53,996 bases of DNA. Source: Malikia granosa (GTDB lineage Bacteria > Pseudomonadota > Gammaproteobacteria > Burkholderiales > Burkholderiaceae_C). The stretch covers positions 1-53,996 of the forward strand of contig NZ_PVLQ01000021.1 of the NCBI RefSeq assembly GCF_002980595.1, in the 5' to 3' direction. The notes under the pieces are model-generated. The model did no database searches and was not told the DNA's origin. It saw only the letters and a list, made by a program, of their open reading frames with translations. Below are positions 9,807 through 21,610 of this stretch, piece by piece. Made by a program: the position numbers and the translations under genes. How positions within the stretch are numbered: position 1 is the stretch's first letter; the number at the start of each line of letters is the position of its first letter.

Positions 9807-9831
9807 TTGGGTTGGGTTGGGTTGGGTTGGG
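9807..9831. repeat. Five tandem TTGGG units (G-quadruplex-capable) upstream of fcl
   Basis: TTGGG is repeated five times without interruption. The five GGG runs with TT loops fit the G-quadruplex consensus on the + strand, which is the template strand for fcl. Related TTTGG units occur at 9881-9894. The rest of 9753-9967 is AT-rich and has no ORF I would call. Confidence 0.9.
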
Positions 9832-9967
9832 AAAGCGGTGGTGTCTAAAATGGTTTTTAGCTCTGATGGGACTTGAGGAGTTTGGTTTGGTTTGATAATT
9901 GATTTGGTGTTTGGCTGATGTCAATTTTGGCCATATTTAAAATAATGACATTATTCTGTTTTAATGA

Positions 9968-10747
9968 TTAATTGGCATTATTTTGTTTTATGTACCAATC
10001 ATCAAACTGGGATATATTTTGATGTACCCTGATGTACCCGTTTTGGGTTAGTAGTTGAAATATTTTCTCTCTCATGGGGGTGTAGTTGTGTTCGCATGTA
10101 ATTACTTTAAATGAGTATTGGGAAAAATCGAAATTACTGAGTATTTCGTATTCGCTTCCTTCTGTGTCTATGGAGAGGTAGTCTATTTCTCTGGGGGCAT
10201 TGTATTTTTTAAGGAGATCAGTTAGGGAGATTGATTGTACATCGTATGTTTTTCCGTGATTTCGTGCCTCGCTATGTCCATCGCTGGAGCTATATTTGTT
10301 GATGGTTGAGAGTTCGGCGAAATTTACTTCGTTGAAGGATAGTGTTGAGGTTGAGTCTTTCCAGACGCAGTTATGCTCAATGTGGCAGTTTCTATTGTTT
10401 CTTAAATCTTCGTGCCAGCATTTCGCAGGCTCGGCTAGGATTCCATCCCATTCATAATCCTTTTCTAGTAGGTATGTGTTGCTTAAGTCAATTCCGTTGG
10501 TTGCGCCAAACTCAACAAAAAATCCTTTGCGTTTGTTGTTGAGTTGAAATAAGACGAATAGGTCTTGCCTTAGTTGGGATTTTGATTTTGAGAGAGTTTT
10601 TAGGTTTAGTTCGAAGAGGAATTTTGCATCACTTATATTTAGTCCTTGATCTTTGAAAACCAAGTCCTCAAGATTTTTTTGCAATTCTGGGTGTGATGTA
10701 GTTATGTGGTTAAATAGTTCCAAAATTGTGATTTTGTAATCTTTCAT
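9968..10747 (-). CDS. FkbM family SAM-dependent methyltransferase
   Basis: The 259-residue protein has an FkbM-type Rossmann core: FFVEFGATNGIDLSNTYLLE (SAM motif I), a post-I acidic segment ILAEPA, and the family hallmark YLSIDTEGSEYEIL. FkbM proteins O-methylate sugars or polyketides; in glycan clusters they usually modify a sugar hydroxyl. It lies upstream of fcl-gmd on the same strand, separated by 257 bases. It is very AT-rich (14 of 60 bases G or C at 9961-10020), like the GT11 gene but unlike fcl-gmd, suggesting a separate import. The acceptor is unknown. Confidence 0.85.
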   Translation of the reverse strand: MKDYKITILELFNHITTSHPELQKNLEDLVFKDQGLNISDAKFLFELNLKTLSKSKSQLRQDLFVLFQLNNKRKGFFVEFGATNGIDLSNTYLLEKDYEWDGILAEPAKCWHEDLRNNRNCHIEHNCVWKDSTSTLSFNEVNFAELSTINKYSSSDGHSEARNHGKTYDVQSISLTDLLKKYNAPREIDYLSIDTEGSEYEILSNFDFSQYSFKVITCEHNYTPMREKIFQLLTQNGYIRVHQNISQFDDWYIKQNNAN

Positions 10748-10818
10748 TGCGTGAAATTTCCTTTGGTTTGTGGATTAATTTTTGCACTTATGGTTTTTTT
10801 TGTGTGGCGGAAAAAATC

Positions 10819-11119
10819 TCAAAATATCATTGAAAATCTACCCATTTTCTTTGTGATTTTGCTGATTTTTTCATCACTGTAGACGGTCTGCACGATGGCT
10901 TGTAGATCAGCGGGCAGCACATCGACGAAGCGCGCGCTGTCCGACAAGTGTGCAACCGCCGTTCCAGCTTTTAGTTTTGTGCATCTCGAAGATTTTCAGA
11001 ACTTTCTGTATCGTTTTGATGTGTTTACCTTTCTCGACCTAGACGGCGGTATAGATGTCGCGCTCGCGGTCTGTCTTATCCGGCTGCGGCACGGTGAAGA
11101 TTGGCAGTGCTTGGGTCAT
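10819..11119 (-). pseudogene. Unidentified gene relic in the 527-base gap before the T1SS operon
   Basis: The stretch 10748-11274 has no intact gene. On the minus strand an ATG at 11119 opens a frame (MTQALPIFTVPQPDKTDRER) that meets a TAG after 26 codons and continues as VEKGKHIKTIQKVLKIFEMH. It then needs a one-frame shift near 10960 to continue as AHLSDSARFVDVLPADLQ and end at a TGA at 10819. The GC-rich part of this relic has ordinary coding character, which suggests a core-genome gene broken by the AT-rich insertion next to it. I do not recognise the family. Confidence 0.35.
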
Positions 11120-11274
11120 TTTCGGTCAAGGCCATGCTGTTGCTGGCTCTGAATAGTTGATATTGGTCAGTTGTTCTGCAATGAAGTAGACGAATCCCTT
11201 GAAGATGCAGTCAGTTAATAGAATCATTGCTAGAGATCTGAGCTTGCCACAGCCTGCTGTCTCACTCGCTTGCC

Positions 11275-12639
11275 TCACGGCTCCCTCGCCGCCTCGCTCA
11301 GTCCCCGCATGATCGGGTACATCACGTAGGACATGACGGTGCGCTGGCCGACCACGATCTCGGCGCTCAGCGTCATGCCGGGAATCAGCGGCGCGTTGCG
11401 CGGCAGGTTGCGCAGTTCGTTCTGCTCCAGCCTGGTGCGTCCCAGGTAGTAGGGGGCGCCGGACTTGCCGGCTTGCTGGGTGAAGGCGTCGCGGCCGAGC
11501 TTGTCCAGCCTGCCCTTGATCAGGCCGTGCTTCTGGAACGGGAAGGCGTCGATCTTGAGTCGTACCGGGTCGTCGAGCTTGACGTAGCCGACATCCTGGG
11601 CCTCGATCTGGATCTCGGCTTCCAGCGTCTCGCCCAGCGGTACCAGTGTGACCAGCGGTTCGGCCTCGCGGATGATGGAGCCGGTCGAGCGTGCGGCGAC
11701 CTCGAGCACCACGGCGTCGCTCGGCGCGACCAGCTCGATCAGGCGGCTGCGGCGCTCGGCCTTCTTGAGCTGTTCGGCTACCGCATCGCGCTCGCGCCGC
11801 ACGGCGACCAGTTCCTCGGTGGTCTTCTGGCGCCATTCGCGGCTGAAGCTGGCCTTCTCGGCCTCGGCCTCGGCCAGCTGGCGCTTGAGCTCGGCGCTGC
11901 GGTTGCGCGCGTTGATCAGGTCGCGCTCGACCTCCTGGCGCCGCTCGCGGCTCTCGAGCAGCTTCATGTTGGACTGGAACTGCTGCTGCGTGAGCTTCTC
12001 GTTCATGCGCTCGATCTCGAGCAGCGACTTGACCCGTCCCTCCAGGCTCTGGATGTCGTGCTCGTTCGTCGCCATGGCGGCCTTGTTGCGCTCTATGCTT
12101 TCGTTGAGGCGCAGCAGCCTGGCCTGGTAGCTGGCGCGGCGTTCGTTCTGCAGCTGCGCCTGCAGCTGCTCGTCGCGGTTCAGGCCCTGCGGTGCGGCGG
12201 CCTTGCCGGCCAGTTCCTGCTCGACGCGTTGCACCTCGGCGTCCAGGCTTTTCAGCCGGTCCTGCGCCTGGGTCAGGTCGGCCGTGATGAAGGTCGGGTC
12301 GAGCACGGCCAGCACCTGGCCTTTCTGGACGACCTGGCCCGGCTGGACCTTGAGCGCGCTGATCTGCGCGGTCTCGAGCGGCTGCAGCACGATGTTGGGC
12401 TGTGCCGTGACCAGCTTGCCGCGCGCGGTGACGATCTGGTCGACCTCGAACCAGCTGGCCCAGGCGAGGATGGCCAGGACCAGCCCGACCAGCAGGTAGA
12501 GGGTGGCCGACAGGCCACCCGGCAGCGGCTTGCGTTCGAGCGCGTCCGCATCCGGCAGGAATTCGGTGCGCCAGAGGCCGGTCTTGCCGCGCGTTCTGGT
12601 GGGCGCGGCTGTCACAGATGGCTGGTTTGCTGGTTCCAT
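11275..12639 (-). CDS. HlyD family T1SS membrane fusion protein
   Basis: The 454-residue protein has one inner-membrane segment at about residues 43-64, then a biotinyl-lipoyl-like segment (LKVQPGQVVQKGQVLAVLD), a long Gln/Glu/Arg-rich coiled coil (about 125-290), the return half of the lipoyl domain, and a C-terminal beta-barrel with PGMTLSAEIVVGQRTV. It would link the ABC exporter in the inner membrane to a TolC-type channel, which is not in this window. Its start lies 28 bases inside the end of the exporter gene, so the two are translationally coupled. Confidence 0.92.
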   Translation of the reverse strand: MEPANQPSVTAAPTRTRGKTGLWRTEFLPDADALERKPLPGGLSATLYLLVGLVLAILAWASWFEVDQIVTARGKLVTAQPNIVLQPLETAQISALKVQPGQVVQKGQVLAVLDPTFITADLTQAQDRLKSLDAEVQRVEQELAGKAAAPQGLNRDEQLQAQLQNERRASYQARLLRLNESIERNKAAMATNEHDIQSLEGRVKSLLEIERMNEKLTQQQFQSNMKLLESRERRQEVERDLINARNRSAELKRQLAEAEAEKASFSREWRQKTTEELVAVRRERDAVAEQLKKAERRSRLIELVAPSDAVVLEVAARSTGSIIREAEPLVTLVPLGETLEAEIQIEAQDVGYVKLDDPVRLKIDAFPFQKHGLIKGRLDKLGRDAFTQQAGKSGAPYYLGRTRLEQNELRNLPRNAPLIPGMTLSAEIVVGQRTVMSYVMYPIMRGLSEAAREP

Positions 12640-14753
12640 AGGTCGGTATAGGGCTCGCAGCGGCCCAGCAGGGCGCCATGGGGGCCGGCGTCGGCCAGTC
12701 GGCCGCGCTCGAAGACGAAGATCTGGTCGGCATGGACCAGGGTGGACAGGCGGTGGCTGACGATGATGACCGTGCGGCCGGCCGCGATGCGACCGAGGTT
12801 GCGGATGAAGATGGCTTCGCTCTCGGGGTCGAGCGCGCTCGAGGCCTCGTCGAGGATCAGGATGCGCGGCGCCGGCAGCAGCGCGCGCGCGATTGCCAGC
12901 CGCTGGCGCTGGCCGCCCGACAGGTTGCCGGCGTTCTCTTCGAGCAGGGTGTCGTAGCCCTGCGGCAGGCGCTCGATGAACTCGTCGGCGCCGGCGGCCT
13001 GGGCCGCGGCCACGATCTGCTCGAAGCTGGCGTCGGGACGCGCCATCGCGATGTTCTCGCGCACGCTGCCGCGGAACATGAAGTTGTCCTGCAGCACCAC
13101 GCCGATGCTGCGGCGCAGGTGTGCCAGGTCGATCTCGCGGATGTCGACGCCGTCGAAGCGCACCACGCCTTCCTGCACCGGATAGAGGCCCTGGATCAGT
13201 CGCGTGAAGGTGGTCTTGCCCGAGCCGCTGCGTCCGACCACGCCGACCACGGTGCCGGGCGCGATGTCGAGGTGGATGCGGTCGAGCGCGGTTGCTGTCG
13301 AGCCGGGGTAGCGGAAGGTGACGCCGTCGAGCGCGATCTGGCCCTTGAAGGCCGGGCGCAGGCCGCCCGAGGACCTGCGCTCGGGCGGGTGGTTCATGAC
13401 CTCGCCGAGCATCTTGACCGACAGCGCGGTCTCCTGGTACTGGTGCACCAGGCCGACGATCTGCACCAGCGGGCCGACGACGCGGTTCGACATCATCTGG
13501 AACGCGATCAGCGCGCCGACGGTCAGCTCCAGGCTGAAGACATCGAGCGCGCCGATGGCGATCACGCTGACCATCATGAGCTTTTCCAGCAGCTGGGTGA
13601 CGGTGGCGGCGGCGATCGACATGCGGCCGACGCCGAAATGCATCTGGATGCTGGTGGCCGAGTACTGGTCCCAGAGCTTGCGCTGCTTGGGCTCGATCGC
13701 CAGCGACTTGACGGTGCGCATGCCGTGGATGGTCTCGACCAGCATCGACTGGCGCGTGCCCTCGGCGTTGTAGAGCGCCTGCAGCCTTGTGTTGAAGGGC
13801 TTGATCAGCAGCACCACGATCAGCGCCATCAGGGCCGAGAAACCGAACACCACGGCCGCGAGCTTGCCGCTGTACGACACCAGCAGCGGGATGAACAGGA
13901 TCAGGCCGATGGCGTCGAGCGCGGTGAAGAACAGCTGCCCGGTCAGGAAGCCGCGGATCGCCTGCACCTGCTGCATGTGGCGCACGATGACGCCGGCGGT
14001 GTGGCGCTCGAAATACTCGATCGGCAGCGACAGCAGCTTGCCGAAGGTGCGTCGCGCGAGCCGGATGTCGATCACGTTGGTCGCGTGCAGCAGCAGCGTC
14101 TGGCGCATGAAGCTGAAGCCGGCCTCGAACAGCAGCAGGCCGACGATGGCCACCGTCAGCACGGTCAGGGTCGAGTAGCTCTCGTGCACCAGCACCTTGT
14201 CGATGATCAGCTGCGAGAAGATCGGCATGCCCATGCCGAGCAGCTGCAGCATGATGGCGGTGATCGCGATGTCGCGGAAGGCCTTGCGCTGGCGCAGGAT
14301 CTCGGGGATGAACCAGCGCAGTCCGAACGGCTGGTTCTCGTCGAGCAGCTTGTGCTGACGCTTGAGCAGCACCAGCGTGCCGGACCAGCTGGCCAGGAAG
14401 TCGGCCTGTTTGACCAGGCCGATCTGGCCGCTGCCGGCCAGCGGGTCGAGCACGGCCAGCCGGGTGCCTTGCTCGCCTGGCTGCACGCCGGCGACGATGA
14501 CCGAGCTGCCGTCATGCCGGCGCGCCAGCAGCGGGAAGATGTCCTTGAGCTCGACCAACTCGGCCCAGCTGGAGTCGACCCGCTGCGCCTTGAAGCCCAG
14601 GTCGGTGGCCATGCGCAGCAGCAGCCGGTCGTCGGGTTCGCTGGCGTCGAGTGCGTATTCATGCACCAGCCGCTCGGGCAAGGCCTGGATGCCATGGTGC
14701 TGGGCGATCGCGGTCAGGCATTGGAGGGTGGAGTGGCGGTACTCAGGGGTCAT
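12612..14753 (-). CDS. T1SS ABC exporter with C39-like (non-peptidase) N-terminal domain
   Basis: The 713-residue protein combines a C39-like domain (about 1-130), a six-helix exporter membrane domain (about 150-430) and an ATPase domain with Walker [10 protein letters not shown] (about 506-514), signature LSGGQRQR, Walker [13 protein letters not shown] and the H-loop VSHRL. The N-terminal domain has [12 protein letters not shown] where C39 peptidases have their catalytic Cys-Gly, and DGSSVIV where the catalytic His would be, so it should bind substrate rather than cut it, as in HlyB and RTX exporters. This favours a substrate with a C-terminal signal, such as the Ca-binding protein at 1-1197. 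ATG 14753 is chosen as the conserved domain starts there. Confidence 0.9.
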   Translation of the reverse strand: MTPEYRHSTLQCLTAIAQHHGIQALPERLVHEYALDASEPDDRLLLRMATDLGFKAQRVDSSWAELVELKDIFPLLARRHDGSSVIVAGVQPGEQGTRLAVLDPLAGSGQIGLVKQADFLASWSGTLVLLKRQHKLLDENQPFGLRWFIPEILRQRKAFRDIAITAIMLQLLGMGMPIFSQLIIDKVLVHESYSTLTVLTVAIVGLLLFEAGFSFMRQTLLLHATNVIDIRLARRTFGKLLSLPIEYFERHTAGVIVRHMQQVQAIRGFLTGQLFFTALDAIGLILFIPLLVSYSGKLAAVVFGFSALMALIVVLLIKPFNTRLQALYNAEGTRQSMLVETIHGMRTVKSLAIEPKQRKLWDQYSATSIQMHFGVGRMSIAAATVTQLLEKLMMVSVIAIGALDVFSLELTVGALIAFQMMSNRVVGPLVQIVGLVHQYQETALSVKMLGEVMNHPPERRSSGGLRPAFKGQIALDGVTFRYPGSTATALDRIHLDIAPGTVVGVVGRSGSGKTTFTRLIQGLYPVQEGVVRFDGVDIREIDLAHLRRSIGVVLQDNFMFRGSVRENIAMARPDASFEQIVAAAQAAGADEFIERLPQGYDTLLEENAGNLSGGQRQRLAIARALLPAPRILILDEASSALDPESEAIFIRNLGRIAAGRTVIIVSHRLSTLVHADQIFVFERGRLADAGPHGALLGRCEPYTDLWNQQTSHL

Positions 14754-14856
14754 GCCGAAATCTGGACTCGGGTTCTGTGTCGATTGCCGGTGGCGGGCGA
14801 GTGAGCAGCCGAAAAGGATTTCGGCAGGCTGGAGTGGGCTCGAATAAAATTGCACG

Positions 14857-14952
14857 TTCCCAAGAAGCGCTGCAGCGTCCGATTATCTGTGTTCCCGCCA
14901 AGGAGCAATCGCGACGTCAGGCTTGGGTCTTCCTGTCTTTAACGGCGCTTAC
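14857..14952 (+). ncRNA. SAH riboswitch (S-adenosylhomocysteine) upstream of metH
   Basis: The RNA fits the known SAH riboswitch. P1 pairs CCCAAG (14859-14864) with CUUGGG (14922-14927). The core AAGCGCUGCA (14865-14874) is followed by a hairpin with CGATT/AATCG (14880-14884 and 14907-14911), then CAGG before the P1 3' strand. The 3' element AACGGCGCUUAC (14941-14952) forms the pseudoknot by CGCUU (14946-14950) with AAGCG (14865-14869). Compared with the usual GAGCG/CGCUC pair, both strands carry the compensating change. SAH riboswitches raise expression of SAH-recycling and methionine genes when SAH accumulates. The Shine-Dalgarno (14973) lies about 20 bases downstream. Confidence 0.9.
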
Positions 14953-14983
14953 CGGATTTTCATTAGCTTTCCAGGTGAGTGCA

Positions 14984-17752
<2,769 letters not shown>

Positions 17753-17782
17753 GCCATCGGCGGGCCGCTCCCGCTGCGACCA

Positions 17783-17807
17783 GACGGCCGGCCTTGTTCC
17801 GGCCGTC
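17783..17807. terminator. Hairpin between convergent metH and comM, probable terminator
   Basis: GACGGCCGG (17783-17791) and CCGGCCGTC (17799-17807) form a nine-pair stem with a seven-base loop between the two convergent stop codons. There is no clear T-run on either side, so intrinsic termination is only likely. Confidence 0.5.
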
Positions 17808-17813
17808 GGCGTT

Positions 17814-19361
17814 TCAGCCGCCGCCGACCAGCCCCCGGCGGTACTGCATCGCCTCGGCCAGGTGCGCGATCCCGATCCGCTCCGTGCCGGCCAGGTCGGC
17901 GATCGTGCGCGCGACGCGCAGTGCCCGGTGCGTGGCCCGGCCCGACCAGCCGAGCCGGCTGGCCGCCTTCTGCAGGAACTGGGTCGCGGCCTCGTCCAGC
18001 CCGGCATGCTGCGCCAGGGCGCTGCCTTCGAGCTGCTGGTTGAGTCGGCCCTGGCGGCGTTCGGCCCGCTCGCGCGCGGCCAGCACGCGCTCGCGCACCG
18101 GGGCGCTCGCTTCGCCCGGTGCCGCACCGAGCAGCTCCTGCGCCGGCAAGGCCGGTACCTCGACCTGCAGGTCGATGCGGTCGAGCAGCGGACCGCTGAG
18201 CTTGCCCTGGTAGCGCGCTACCTGGTCCGGCGTGCAGCGGCAGGCCTTCACGCCCGAGCCCAGGTAGCCGCAGGGGCAGGGATTCATCGCCGCCACCAGC
18301 TGGAAGCTGGCCGGGAACTCGGTCTGGCGCGCCGCGCGCGAGATCCGGATCAGGCCCGACTCGAGCGGCTCGCGCAAGGCCTCGAGCGCGCTGCGCGGAA
18401 ATTCAGGCAGCTCATCGAGAAACAAAATGCCATGATGCGCCAGCGAGATCTCGCCCGGGCGCGGCGGCGAGCCGCCGCCGACCAGGGCGACCGCGCTGGC
18501 GCTGTGGTGCGGCGCGCAGGTCGGGCGCTGACCCCAGCGCTCGAAGACGAAGCGCCCCGCCAGCGAGGCCACCGCTGCGCTTTCCAGCGCCTCCTCGTCG
18601 CTCAGCGGCGGCAGCAGGCCGGCCAGGCGTTGCGCCAGCATCGACTTGCCCGAGCCTGGCGCGCCGACCAGCAGCAGGCTGTGGCCGCCCGCGGCGGCGA
18701 TCTCGAGTGCGCGCCGCGCCACCGCCTGGCCCCTGACATCGGCCAGGTCGGGACCGGCGGTGTCGGGCTGCAGGCTCACGGCCTCGACCCGGAGCCAGCC
18801 CGCCTCATCGGCCGCGGCTTCGGCCAGCGCGCTGCCGGCGGGGGCGAACTGGCGTGCGACATCCAGCAGGTGACGCGCACGCCAGACCTGGGCGCCCCGG
18901 GCCAGTGCGGCTTCCTCGGCGCTCCCGGGCGGCAGCACCAGCCGGCTGGCGGCGCCCGCACCGGCCTGGCGCAAGGCCAGCCCCATCGCCAGGGCGCCGC
19001 GTATCGCGCGCAACTCACCGCCGAGCGAGAGCTCGCCCGCGAACTCATGCCCGGCCAGCCGGCTGGCGTCGAGCTGTCCGCTCGCGGCCAGGATGCCAAG
19101 CGCGATCGGCAGGTCGAAGCGGCCCGAGTCCTTGGGCAGGTCGGCCGGCGCCAGGTTGACCGTGATGCGCTTGTTGCCCGGGAATTCGAGGCCGGCATTC
19201 TGGATCGCCGAGCGCACCCGCTCGCGCGCTTCCTTGACCTCGGTGTCGGCCAGCCCGACCAGCGTGAAGCTGGGCAGGCCGTTGGCCAGATGCACCTCGA
19301 CCTGCACCGGTCGCGCCTGCAGCCCCAGCAGGGTGCGGCTTTGCACCAAAGCAAGACTCAT
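17814..19361 (-). CDS. comM: ComM/YifB family Mg-chelatase-like AAA+ ATPase
   Basis: The 515-residue protein has an N-terminal Lon-protease-like fold segment (SLALVQSRTLLGLQ, then NGLPSFTLVGLADTEVKEAR), a Mg-chelatase-type AAA+ domain with Walker A GAPGSGKSML and Walker B ILFLDELPEF, and a C-terminal lid with the RTIADLAG motif. ComM is a hexameric helicase that promotes branch migration during natural transformation. ATG 19361 is preferred because GGAGGAA lies about nine bases upstream and the conserved start MSLA follows. It is divergent from glnK and shares a 209-base intergenic region with it. Confidence 0.92.
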   Translation of the reverse strand: MSLALVQSRTLLGLQARPVQVEVHLANGLPSFTLVGLADTEVKEARERVRSAIQNAGLEFPGNKRITVNLAPADLPKDSGRFDLPIALGILAASGQLDASRLAGHEFAGELSLGGELRAIRGALAMGLALRQAGAGAASRLVLPPGSAEEAALARGAQVWRARHLLDVARQFAPAGSALAEAAADEAGWLRVEAVSLQPDTAGPDLADVRGQAVARRALEIAAAGGHSLLLVGAPGSGKSMLAQRLAGLLPPLSDEEALESAAVASLAGRFVFERWGQRPTCAPHHSASAVALVGGGSPPRPGEISLAHHGILFLDELPEFPRSALEALREPLESGLIRISRAARQTEFPASFQLVAAMNPCPCGYLGSGVKACRCTPDQVARYQGKLSGPLLDRIDLQVEVPALPAQELLGAAPGEASAPVRERVLAARERAERRQGRLNQQLEGSALAQHAGLDEAATQFLQKAASRLGWSGRATHRALRVARTIADLAGTERIGIAHLAEAMQYRRGLVGGG

Positions 19362-19413
19362 CTCGCGTTCCTCCCCGTCTTTGCGTCCTTGCCTGTGCGG
19401 CAAGACCTATGAA

Positions 19414-19909
<496 letters not shown>

Positions 19910-19937
19910 TTCATTTTTCCCCCCAGGAGAGAACGAT

Positions 19938-21404
19938 ATGAACAAGAAGCTATTGAGCCTTGGACTCGCGCTGGCCACGACGGCCACGCTGGCACAGGAC
20001 GGCGGTGCCGCCGCGACAGCAGTCGCCCAAGTGGCCGAAGCGGCGACAGCGGCAGCGCCTGCCGTCCCGGTGCCCGACAAGGGCGACACCGCCTGGATGA
20101 TGGTCTCCACCCTGCTGGTGATCCTGATGACCGTGCCTGGCCTGGCGCTGTTCTACGGCGGCCTGGTGCGCAGCAAGAACATGCTCAGCATCCTGATGCA
20201 GGTCATGATGGTGTTCTCGCTCGCGGTCGTGCTGTGGTTCATCTACGGCTACAGCCTGGCCTTCACCGAGGGCAGCAGCTTCATCGGTGGCTTTGACCGC
20301 CTGTTCATGAATGGCATCTGGGACAACGCGACCGGTAGCTTCGCCAATGCCGCCACCTTCAGCAAGGGCGTGGTGATCCCGGAGATCGTGTTCGCCGCCT
20401 TCCAGGCCACCTTTGCCGGCATCACCTGTGCGCTGATCGTTGGCGCCTTCGCCGAGCGCATGAAGTTCTCGGCCGTGCTGCTGTTCACCGTGATCTGGTT
20501 CACCTTCAGCTACCTGCCGGTCGCGCACATGGTCTGGTTCTGGATGGGCCCGGATGCCTACAGCTCGGCCGCCGTGGTCGACGAGATGACCGGCAAGGCC
20601 GGACTGATCTGGCAGTGGGGCGCGCTCGACTTCGCGGGCGGCACCGTGGTGCACATCAACGCCGCCGTCGCTGGCCTGGTCGGTGCCTACATGGTTGGCA
20701 AGCGCATCGGCTACGGCCGCGAATCGATGGCACCGCACAGCCTGACCCTGACCATGGTCGGCGCCTCGCTGCTGTGGGCGGGCTGGTTCGGCTTCAACGC
20801 CGGCTCCGCGCTCGAAGCCAACGGCTTTGCCGGCCTGGCCTTCATCAACACCCTGGCTGCCACGGCTGCCGCCGTGCTGTCCTGGTCGCTGGGCGAGGCG
20901 CTGCACCGCGGCAAGGCCTCGATGCTGGGCGCTGCCTCGGGTGCCGTCGCCGGTCTGGTGGCCATCACCCCGGCCGCCGGCAACGTCGGTATCGGCGGCG
21001 CGCTGGTGATCGGCCTGCTGTCGGGCTTTGCCGGCCTGTGGGGCGTCAACGGCCTCAAGAAGCTGCTCGGCGCGGATGACTCGCTCGACGTCTTCGGCGT
21101 GCACGGTGTCTGCGGCATCCTCGGCGCGCTGCTGACCGGCGTCTTCAACAGCCCGGCCCTCGGCGGTCCCGGCTTCGTCGCCGACTGGTCCACCGCGACC
21201 ATGGTGACCGCTGCCGACTACTCGATCGCCGCCCAGGTCTGGATCCAGGCCAAGGCCGTGCTGCTGACCATCCTCTGGTCGGGCGTGGTCTCGGTGGTTG
21301 CGTACAAGATCGTCGACCTGCTGATCGGCCTGCGCGTCAGCGAGGAAGCCGAGCGCGAAGGCCTGGACATCAGCAGCCACGGCGAAACCGCCTACAACCG
21401 CTGA
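19938..21404 (+). CDS. amtB: Ammonium transporter AmtB
   Basis: The 488-residue protein begins with a signal peptide (MNKKLLSLGLALATTATLAQ), then an Ala-rich linker and eleven membrane helices. The paired pore histidines are visible in GTVVHINAAVAG and FGVHGVCGILGA. The trimeric inner-membrane channel conducts ammonium. AGGAGAG lies before ATG 19938. The cytoplasmic tail (SEEAEREGLDIS) is the usual GlnK contact region. Co-transcribed with glnK and followed by a strong terminator. Confidence 0.96.
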   Translation: MNKKLLSLGLALATTATLAQDGGAAATAVAQVAEAATAAAPAVPVPDKGDTAWMMVSTLLVILMTVPGLALFYGGLVRSKNMLSILMQVMMVFSLAVVLWFIYGYSLAFTEGSSFIGGFDRLFMNGIWDNATGSFANAATFSKGVVIPEIVFAAFQATFAGITCALIVGAFAERMKFSAVLLFTVIWFTFSYLPVAHMVWFWMGPDAYSSAAVVDEMTGKAGLIWQWGALDFAGGTVVHINAAVAGLVGAYMVGKRIGYGRESMAPHSLTLTMVGASLLWAGWFGFNAGSALEANGFAGLAFINTLAATAAAVLSWSLGEALHRGKASMLGAASGAVAGLVAITPAAGNVGIGGALVIGLLSGFAGLWGVNGLKKLLGADDSLDVFGVHGVCGILGALLTGVFNSPALGGPGFVADWSTATMVTAADYSIAAQVWIQAKAVLLTILWSGVVSVVAYKIVDLLIGLRVSEEAEREGLDISSHGETAYNR

Positions 21405-21428
21405 TCGCCACCCTCCCGGCATGACCGG

Positions 21429-21464
21429 ACGGCCCGTCCAGCCCAGGCTGGCGGGCCGTTTTTT
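21429..21464 (+). terminator. Intrinsic terminator of glnK-amtB
   Basis: ACGGCCCG (21429-21436) pairs with CGGGCCGT (21452-21459), with a further CCAGCC/GGCTGG pairing inside, and is followed by a run of T. Confidence 0.92.
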
Positions 21465-21610
21465 CGTCCATGCGCCAGGCCGGCGAGCGGTGCTGGCCTT
21501 TGTCACACCTTGTCTTTCTGGAACGGCTGGCGAGCGTTTCCCTGCGCGCTGCAACGGTGCCACAATGGGCTCAGGCGAGTTCAATAGCAAACAAGAGAGG
21601 AGAGGCGATC

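Noticed and set aside
10895-11152. An 85-residue plus-strand ORF in the gap before hlyD
   Set aside because: Cys-rich and patternless; the reverse strand reads as a more plausible, broken protein.
12678-14804. A 708-residue plus-strand ORF
   Set aside because: It is antisense to the T1SS ABC exporter, whose Walker and signature motifs are intact; composition is typical of a shadow frame.
14760-14983. Cobalamin or SAM riboswitch before metH
   Set aside because: No B12-box or SAM-I/SAM-II core was seen, whereas all SAH riboswitch elements are present.
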